Shown: one piece after another, positions 6,842 through 10,527 of the stretch
How the letters are laid out: every line of letters starts with the position of its first letter
Numbering within the stretch: the stretch's first letter is position 1
Assembly (NCBI GenBank): GCA_045576675.1
Contig: JAZNGX010000154.1
Span: forward strand, 1-10,527
From: JAZNGX01 sp045576675
GTDB taxonomy: Bacteria; Bacillota; Clostridia; Monoglobales; Firm-18
Length of the DNA: 10,527 nucleotides
Direction of reading: 5' to 3'
The notes under the pieces: model-generated
Databases searched by the model: none
What the model saw: the letters and a program-made list of their open reading frames with translations, nothing else
Told to the model about the DNA's origin: nothing
Position numbers and translations under genes: made by a program

Positions 6842-7838
6842 TTGGATTGCCCTCCTGCCATTTCCAAGTATCTTTGCACATATCCTCAAGTGTATGTGTT
6901 GCTTCAAACCCAAGCTCTTCTTTAGCTTTTGACGGATCTGCATAGCAAGCAGCAATGTCACCGGGACGTCTGTCTGTAATTTTATAATTTATCTTTTTAC
7001 CACAAGCTTTTTCAAAAGCTTTTACCATATCTAAAACCGAATAACCTGTACCTGTTCCAAGATTATAAACAACAACTCCGGTTTTTGATGAAATCTTTTC
7101 AAGTGCTTTTAAGTGACCATTTGCAAGGTCAACAACGTGAATATAATCTCTTACACCCGTGCCGTCTTTTGTATCATAATCATCACCATAAACTGACAGA
7201 CACTGCAATTTTCCAACAGCAACCTGTGATATATATGGGATAAGATTATTGGGAATTCCATTTGGGTCTTCTCCGATTCTTCCAGACGGATGAGCACCAA
7301 CGGGGTTGAAATATCTTAACAGTGCAATATCCCATTCGTTGTCAGATTTATACAAATCCTTAAGAATAGTTTCAATTATAAGCTTTGTCTGACCATAAGG
7401 GTTAGTTGCAGAAAGCGGAAAATCTTCTTTAATCGGCACTGTATGGGGGTCACCATAAACCGTAGCAGATGAACTGAACACCAGCTTTTTACAACCATGC
7501 TTTCCCATTATATCACATAGATTAAGAGTTCCTGTAATATTATTATGATAGTATCTTAAAGGGATTGCACAAGATTCGCCAACCGCCTTCAAACCCGCAA
7601 AATGAATTACTGCATCAAAATTGTCATTATCAAAAATCTTGTTTACTGCTTCATAATCAAGCAAATCAACCTTGTAAAATTCAAAGTCTTTACCGGTTAG
7701 TTCTTTGACTCTTACCAAGGATTCTTCACAACTGTTGTCAAGGTTATCAAGAACAGAAACCTCATATCCGGCTTCAAGAAGCTGAACGCAAGTGTGACTG
7801 CCAATGTAACCTGCACCGCCTGTTACTAAAATTTTCAT
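6825..7838 (-). CDS. galE: UDP-glucose 4-epimerase (likely also UDP-GlcNAc 4-epimerase)
   Basis: 337-residue cytoplasmic NAD-dependent short-chain dehydrogenase/reductase-type epimerase that interconverts UDP-glucose and UDP-galactose. Visible features are the NAD-binding GGAGYIG (7-13), the acidic residue D31 after the second strand, HFAGLKAVGES (79-89), the catalytic FSSSATVYG (121-129) with Ser 123/124, NPYGQTK with Tyr148 and Lys152, LRYFNPVGAHPSG (174-186), VRDYIHVVDL (229-238) and RRPGDIAACYAD (290-301). Its length matches the family (338 in E. coli). The residue matching E. coli Tyr299 is Cys298, which in characterised epimerases allows the bulkier UDP-GlcNAc/GalNAc substrates. It is the first gene of a two-gene unit and overlaps the downstream nucleotidyltransferase by 17 bp. 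The start at 7838 is set by SD spacing. No galK or galT is nearby, so the pathway role (galactose use or glycan precursor supply) is open. Confidence 0.96.
   Translation of the reverse strand: MKILVTGGAGYIGSHTCVQLLEAGYEVSVLDNLDNSCEESLVRVKELTGKDFEFYKVDLLDYEAVNKIFDNDNFDAVIHFAGLKAVGESCAIPLRYYHNNITGTLNLCDIMGKHGCKKLVFSSSATVYGDPHTVPIKEDFPLSATNPYGQTKLIIETILKDLYKSDNEWDIALLRYFNPVGAHPSGRIGEDPNGIPNNLIPYISQVAVGKLQCLSVYGDDYDTKDGTGVRDYIHVVDLANGHLKALEKISSKTGVVVYNLGTGTGYSVLDMVKAFEKACGKKINYKITDRRPGDIAACYADPSKAKEELGFEATHTLEDMCKDTWKWQEGNPNGYKK
6850..6856 (-). promoter_or_regulatory. Ribosome binding site of the nucleotidyltransferase gene (decides the start)
   Basis: AGGAGGG on the minus strand inside the last codons of galE, 8 bp before the ATG at 6841. 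It fixes the start there and rules out the 40-codon upstream extension to 6961, which would run deep into galE. Confidence 0.85.
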
Positions 7839-7846
7839 AAACATAT

Positions 7847-7853
7847 CTCCTTT
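7847..7853 (-). promoter_or_regulatory. Ribosome binding site of galE (decides the start)
   Basis: AAAGGAG on the minus strand. It is only 2 bp from the ATG at 7844 but 8 bp from the in-frame ATG at 7838. The correct spacing favours 7838, so the protein starts MKILVTGG and lacks an extra Met-Phe. Confidence 0.8.
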
Positions 7854-7884
7854 AGGATTATTATGCTAAATCATTATGTAAATA

Positions 7885-7913
7885 AGTATAACCGATTTTA
7901 ACACAAAAATCAA
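7885..7913 (-). promoter_or_regulatory. Sigma-A type promoter for galE
   Basis: Minus strand TTGATT (7913-7908), a 17-bp spacer, then TATACT (7890-7885). Transcription would start near 7878, giving a leader of about 40 bases before the galE start at 7838. It lies between the terminator of the previous unit and galE. I see no operator-like palindrome (cre site or similar) overlapping it. Confidence 0.75.
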
Positions 7914-7932
7914 TAGAAACTTAATCTCTTGC

Positions 7933-7968
7933 AAAAAAATTGACCTTATCTGCAAAAAGCAGATAAGG
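7933..7968 (-). terminator. Rho-independent terminator after the Asp23-family gene
   Basis: Perfect 10-bp stem (7944-7953 with 7959-7968; CCTTATCTGC and GCAGATAAGG) around a 5-base T loop. On the minus strand it is followed by TCAA and a run of seven T (7939-7933). It starts 11 bp after the stop codon and closes the spoIIIA/Asp23 unit, separating it from the galE promoter. Confidence 0.92.
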
Positions 7969-7979
7969 ATTTAAGTAAA

Positions 7980-8375
7980 TTATTCTAAAGACTCTGAATC
8001 TGCTGACTTTTTAGGTTCTTCAGCACGAGCTATACCTGTAACACACACATCAACCTTTAAAACATTTAAGCCTGTCATATTTTCAACAGCTTTTTTAACA
8101 TTTTGCTGAACCTGATATGCAACATCAGGGATTTTACAACCATATTTAACATTAATAGAAACAGTTATACTTACATTTTCGCCGTCCACATCAGCTTTTA
8201 CACCTTTAGAAAATGACTTCTTTCCCATAAGCTCTGCAATACCGCTTGTTAATGAATTAGCCATACCGAGAACCCCATCAATTTCCATTGAAGCAACACT
8301 TGAAACAACGGCAATAACTTCGTCAGAAATCTGAACATTGCCTGATGATTTTATATCGTTAATATTCTCTGTCAT
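7980..8375 (-). CDS. Asp23/Gls24 family envelope stress response protein (YqhY-like)
   Basis: 131-residue soluble protein of the Asp23/Gls24 (DUF322) family. Visible family features are NVQISDEVIAVVSSVASMEIDGVLGM near the N-terminus (residues 13-38), a short variable loop, and the core VSITVSINVKYGCKIPDVAYQVQQNVKKAVENMTGL (about 68-103), ending in VDVCVTGI. In Bacillus and many Clostridia the paralogue next to the spoIIIA region is YqhY, encoded near accBC and nusB. YqhY has been tied to acetyl-CoA carboxylase activity, but its mechanism is unclear. ATG is at 8375, with AGGAGG 7 bp upstream. It lies 62 bp after spoIIIAH and just before a strong terminator, so it is either the last gene of the spoIIIA transcript or has its own promoter in the gap. 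The nusB gene expected next in this neighbourhood is absent. The paralogue assignment is from context only. Confidence 0.88.
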   Translation of the reverse strand: MTENINDIKSSGNVQISDEVIAVVSSVASMEIDGVLGMANSLTSGIAELMGKKSFSKGVKADVDGENVSITVSINVKYGCKIPDVAYQVQQNVKKAVENMTGLNVLKVDVCVTGIARAEEPKKSADSESLE

Positions 8376-8382
8376 AACAATT

Positions 8383-8388
8383 CCTCCT
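8383..8388 (-). promoter_or_regulatory. Ribosome binding site of the Asp23-family gene
   Basis: Perfect AGGAGG on the minus strand, 7 bp before the ATG at 8375. A full-strength SD after a 62-bp gap, unlike the overlapping spoIIIA junctions, suggests independent and efficient translation. Confidence 0.8.
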
Positions 8389-8396
8389 ATCCTTTA

Positions 8397-8409
8397 TGAT
8401 AGTTTATCA
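8397..8409. repeat. Small palindrome in the spoIIIAH / Asp23-gene gap
   Basis: TGATA-GTT-TATCA, two perfect 5-bp arms around 3 bp, lying 8 bp upstream of the AGGAGG of the Asp23-family gene. It could be an operator or part of a weak promoter (TATCAT on the minus strand is -10-like), but palindromes this short arise by chance in AT-rich DNA. Confidence 0.25.
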
Positions 8410-8437
8410 CAAAAGTTGGAAAAATAAAAGAGTTTTT

Positions 8438-8980
8438 TTAATTTTTTTCAACTATTTTTACAGAATCAGCACTAAAGCCTGTGTTTTCAATAACAATATC
8501 CTTTATTTTTGCTGCTTCAGAAGGTACAAGACCATCAGTTTTAACTATAATATTTACGTTATCACCTGAAATGTAAACAATTGTGTCTTTAAAATTTTTA
8601 GCTTCAAGCAATGCCTCAAGCATTCTTTCAGTTTCAGCAGACTTAGCTGATGCAGCAAGATCCGCCTGTGCTTTTTCGCGTGCTTCCTGAGTTGTTTTTT
8701 CATTTTCAACAATTTCTCTGAAAACCGCCATAGACTCACTCTTTGATTTGTCACGTTCAATTTTCATTTCTGCAAACTCGTCCTTTACAGGAGTAGCTAC
8801 AACAGGCACAACCTCTTCCGGCATTACCTCGTTAATAACTTCCTCTTCTGCATTGATTCCGGTATAGTTAAGATTAATGTACCCTGCTATAGCTATCATC
8901 AATATTAGTCCACTTAAGATTAATTGTCTTCTTCCAAAACCGGTTTTCTTGATTTTTGATAATTTGTCATTTAATTTCAC
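8438..8980 (-). CDS. spoIIIAH: Stage III sporulation protein AH
   Basis: 180-residue bitopic protein that, in studied spore formers, sits in the mother-cell engulfing membrane and binds SpoIIQ from the forespore, zipping the membranes together and forming part of the channel. The N-terminus has the typical basic GFGRRQL motif (residues 14-20), followed by a membrane segment (about 20-37). A charged, Ala/Glu-rich and probably helical linker spans about 65-125. The C-terminal ring-building domain (about 125-178) includes FKDTIVYISGDNVNIIVKT and VPSEAAKIKDIV. The start is GTG at 8980, chosen because AGGGAGG lies 9 bp upstream and the Met-Lys-Leu N-terminus fits the family. No in-frame ATG fits better. 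It ends the spoIIIA run. No convincing terminator follows, so read-through into the Asp23-family gene is likely. Confidence 0.94.
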   Translation of the reverse strand: MKLNDKLSKIKKTGFGRRQLILSGLILMIAIAGYINLNYTGINAEEEVINEVMPEEVVPVVATPVKDEFAEMKIERDKSKSESMAVFREIVENEKTTQEAREKAQADLAASAKSAETERMLEALLEAKNFKDTIVYISGDNVNIIVKTDGLVPSEAAKIKDIVIENTGFSADSVKIVEKN

Positions 8981-9317
8981 TTAAATCTGCCTCCCTGTTA
9001 TATGAAAAAATCTGTATTTTATGAGGTTGCACATCAAATGCAGCACAAGCAGCATCAGCTATTTGTTTTCTGATACTTATGTTTTCAGCACCTTGTGCTA
9101 CAATAACAACACCACTTATCTCACCGTTTTCAGTTCTACCGGTCATTATTTCAATTTTACCAACCCCTTTAGCATTTTGCATAACACTTATAAATTCTTT
9201 TTCACAATTATTATCAACAGTAAAGCTATTATCCATAATACCTGGCATAATTAGTAAAACCATACCCAACACAAGCAATATAATGTACTTCTTATTTGTA
9301 TTTAAAAATTCATTCAT
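8967..9317 (-). CDS. spoIIIAG: Stage III sporulation protein AG (compact form)
   Basis: 116-residue single-pass membrane protein of the SpoIIIA complex. One membrane segment is visible at about residues 11-28. It is followed by CEKEFISVMQNAKGVGKIEIM, a short linker, and GVVIVAQGAENISIRKQ and the DVQPHKIQIF end, which together match the conserved core of SpoIIIAG (GVGKV, VVIVAEGA and V..HKI-type motifs). In B. subtilis the protein is 229 residues and a large beta-rich insertion splits the ring-building domain. Only about 10 residues (roughly 60-69) occupy that place here. The 4-bp ATGA overlap with spoIIIAF suggests translational coupling. The end of this gene carries the ribosome binding site of spoIIIAH and overlaps it by 14 bp. 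By family knowledge the protein should multimerise into a ring between the two membranes. Whether the compact version does so is inference. Confidence 0.9.
   Translation of the reverse strand: MNEFLNTNKKYIILLVLGMVLLIMPGIMDNSFTVDNNCEKEFISVMQNAKGVGKIEIMTGRTENGEISGVVIVAQGAENISIRKQIADAACAAFDVQPHKIQIFSYNREADLSEIK
8990..8996 (-). promoter_or_regulatory. Ribosome binding site of spoIIIAH (supports GTG start)
   Basis: AGGGAGG on the minus strand, 9 bp before the GTG at 8980 and inside the last codons of spoIIIAG. It is the strongest SD sequence in the spoIIIAF-AH stretch and decides the GTG start. Confidence 0.75.
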
Positions 9318-9682
9318 AATCCAAGATACTCCATTATTTCTTCTTTCTTTTGCGAAGTAATACTCTTAATATTTAAACTTTCATCAATAGTAACATCAAC
9401 ATCATCAGTATTAAATTTTTCATTAAGCTTTCTTTCAATTTCTTTTTCAACTGCAGCACTGTTAATGTCTTTATATTCAATATTTCCCGCATTGAAACTA
9501 TAATCAATATCATCTTTTAAATCAACTTTTTTGAACGGTAAAATCAGCAGTGTTATTATCATAATACCCAATACAAAATTAATGTACTTTCCATTTTTTG
9601 CATCAGGCAAAACACTTAGGACAAGAGGCTTTAATAATATTATTGCTATAACTGTTTTAATATATATAGTAAGCTCGCTCAT
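9314..9682 (-). CDS. spoIIIAF: Stage III sporulation protein AF (short form)
   Basis: 122-residue membrane protein of the SpoIIIA complex. Two hydrophobic segments are visible (about residues 5-25 and 33-50) and are followed by a soluble tail facing the intermembrane space. The tail has a charged helix (about 77-90, EKEIERKLNEKF), a strand-like DDVDVTID and a second short helix, resembling part of the ring-building fold seen in secretion-system ring proteins. The family is usually about 200 residues (206 in Bacillus subtilis), so the C-terminal domain is much reduced here. The start ATG is preceded by GGGGTG about 5 bp upstream, inside the end of spoIIIAE. The stop overlaps the spoIIIAG start as ATGA, which argues that the short C-terminus is real and not a sequencing error. 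Sequence similarity in this family is weak, so the call rests mainly on topology and gene order. Confidence 0.85.
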   Translation of the reverse strand: MSELTIYIKTVIAIILLKPLVLSVLPDAKNGKYINFVLGIMIITLLILPFKKVDLKDDIDYSFNAGNIEYKDINSAAVEKEIERKLNEKFNTDDVDVTIDESLNIKSITSQKKEEIMEYLGL

Positions 9683-9686
9683 ATAC

Positions 9687-10527
9687 TCACCCCAAACTTA
9701 TCAATACACCTGTACACAACAAAAACATACAAGCCGCAGCACTTAAAATTCCAAACAAGGTAAATGCCGATTTTCCGAAAACACCAATGGTTTCAACAAT
9801 TTTTATATTACATATTGGCTCAGTTACTGCTGCACATATATTAAATGCAAGCGATACAGCCAGAAGTCTTAAACACGGGGTAAGTGCAATAAACAAAATA
9901 TTAAAAAGCCCAGCAACACCGATAGAATTTTTTATTATTCCAGAACCATTCAATACAAGGTCAAATGAATCAGAAATAACACCGCCAACCATTGGAATAA
10001 AATTTCCTATAGCATATTTGGTAGCACGCACAGAAACTGCGTCAAAGCTCTGAGCTGTTACTCCACTTACAGACACAACTCCCACAAAAATTGTCATCAT
10101 AATCCCAATAATCCATTTAACAAAACTGTTAATCATATCGGACAAGCGACGTGCCTGAAAATCGTCAGACATTGCATTTGCAAGACGCAATGCCACTCCA
10201 ATCGAAAACACAGGTAAAATTATTGACTTTATTATCATCATAACAAATCCGCCGCATACCATAAGCACAGGATGCAAGGCTGTTGCAGAAGCTACACCTC
10301 CGCTTGCAGCAATAGACATAAGCATAGATGGGTACAACGCATTGATAAACAGCAATAAACTATCCATAGCATATGATGCTTCAGTAACACACTTTGAGTA
10401 AAAGCTTAAACCATTTATTATGATGACAGCAAAAAAAACATAAAAAACTGTATCTGTACCTGCATTAAAGCTTGACCTTATATTTTCGCTTACAGCACTT
10501 AAAAGTGAAACAACAATTATTATTGAC
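9687..10527 (-). CDS. spoIIIAE: Stage III sporulation protein AE (partial, N-terminus off the window)
   Basis: Polytopic membrane protein of the SpoIIIA-SpoIIQ complex, which spans the mother-cell membrane facing the forespore and supports late forespore gene expression. The frame stays open to the right edge, so the Met at 10367 is internal: 53 further residues are visible upstream of it, giving 279 residues of a protein usually near 390. The visible part has many hydrophobic segments. It carries the family-typical stretch IPMVGGVISDSFD (about residues 177-189 of the visible part), followed by a Gly-rich NGSGIIKNSIG segment. The identity is supported by the next three genes being spoIIIAF, AG and AH in canonical order. 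The stop TGA lies 4 bp before the spoIIIAF ATG, so translation is probably coupled. Family knowledge places it as the membrane component of the complex; its exact activity is not established. I see no frameshift. Confidence in identity is high. Confidence 0.93.
   Translation of the reverse strand, partial: SIIIVVSLLSAVSENIRSSFNAGTDTVFYVFFAVIIINGLSFYSKCVTEASYAMDSLLLFINALYPSMLMSIAASGGVASATALHPVLMVCGGFVMMIIKSIILPVFSIGVALRLANAMSDDFQARRLSDMINSFVKWIIGIMMTIFVGVVSVSGVTAQSFDAVSVRATKYAIGNFIPMVGGVISDSFDLVLNGSGIIKNSIGVAGLFNILFIALTPCLRLLAVSLAFNICAAVTEPICNIKIVETIGVFGKSAFTLFGILSAAACMFLLCTGVLISLG

Noticed and set aside
6842..6961. N-terminal extension of the nucleotidyltransferase into galE
   Set aside because: The extra 40 codons overlap galE and do not resemble the family, while AGGAGGG is correctly placed for the ATG at 6841.
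8410..8450. AT-rich stretch at the end of spoIIIAH as a terminator
   Set aside because: There are A and T runs, but no GC-containing stem; pairing would be A-T only and weak.
8554..8760. Minus-strand 68-codon frame inside spoIIIAH, and a similar 73-codon frame at 6496-6717
   Set aside because: Both are out-of-frame readings of strong genes on the same strand, rich in Lys and Leu from AT-rich codons, with no ribosome site.
1..10527. CRISPR arrays, tRNA/rRNA genes, insertion sequences, prophage or a novel defence system
   Set aside because: No direct repeat series, cloverleaf, transposase or terminal repeats are visible. Gene space is nearly filled by recognised core genes and the largest gap is about 140 bp.

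Overview
This is a low-GC Firmicutes chromosome segment, most likely from an anaerobic endospore-forming Clostridia. The Oscillospirales/Ruminococcaceae side is plausible from gene order, but I could not test this. The evidence is a cluster of core sporulation genes (spoIIIAE-AH, spoIIGA-sigE, gerW), AT-rich intergenic spacers, strong AGGAGG-type ribosome binding sites and intrinsic terminators. All 14 genes I support lie on the minus strand, so the window is transcribed from right to left.

Read in the direction of transcription, four units appear. (1) 10527 to about 7933: the 3' part of the spoIIIA operon (spoIIIAE cut by the window edge, then AF, AG, AH, tightly overlapping), followed after 62 bp by an Asp23/YqhY-family gene and a strong terminator. 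(2) 7913 to 5888: a sigma-A promoter, galE, a sugar-nucleotidyltransferase gene and a terminator. (3) 5889 to 4351: spoIIGA and sigE, with abutting stop and start codons. Their promoter has a -35 and -10 separated by 21 bp, the long spacing known from Spo0A-activated stage II promoters, and they end at a terminator. (4) 4319 to the left edge: a near-consensus sigma-A promoter, then lysA, a site-2-type zinc protease gene, scpA, scpB, a DUF2953 membrane-protein gene and gerW (ytfJ).

Functionally, units 1 and 3 are linked. SpoIIGA cleaves pro-SigE to start the mother-cell programme, and in studied spore formers SigE switches on the spoIIIA operon. The SpoIIIA proteins then form, with SpoIIQ in the forespore, the channel between the two cells. 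Unit 4 mixes housekeeping work (lysine synthesis, condensin subunits) with a spore germination protein. Unit 2 makes or interconverts UDP-hexoses for galactose use or envelope glycans.

This is an ordinary core region. I see no mobile element, CRISPR array, RNA gene, prophage or obviously new system. The points most worth a second look are the long-spaced spoIIG promoter with candidate Spo0A boxes, very short SpoIIIAF and SpoIIIAG proteins, a Cys gatekeeper in GalE that predicts a wider substrate range, and departures from the familiar gene neighbours (no sigG after sigE, no nusB after the Asp23 gene).
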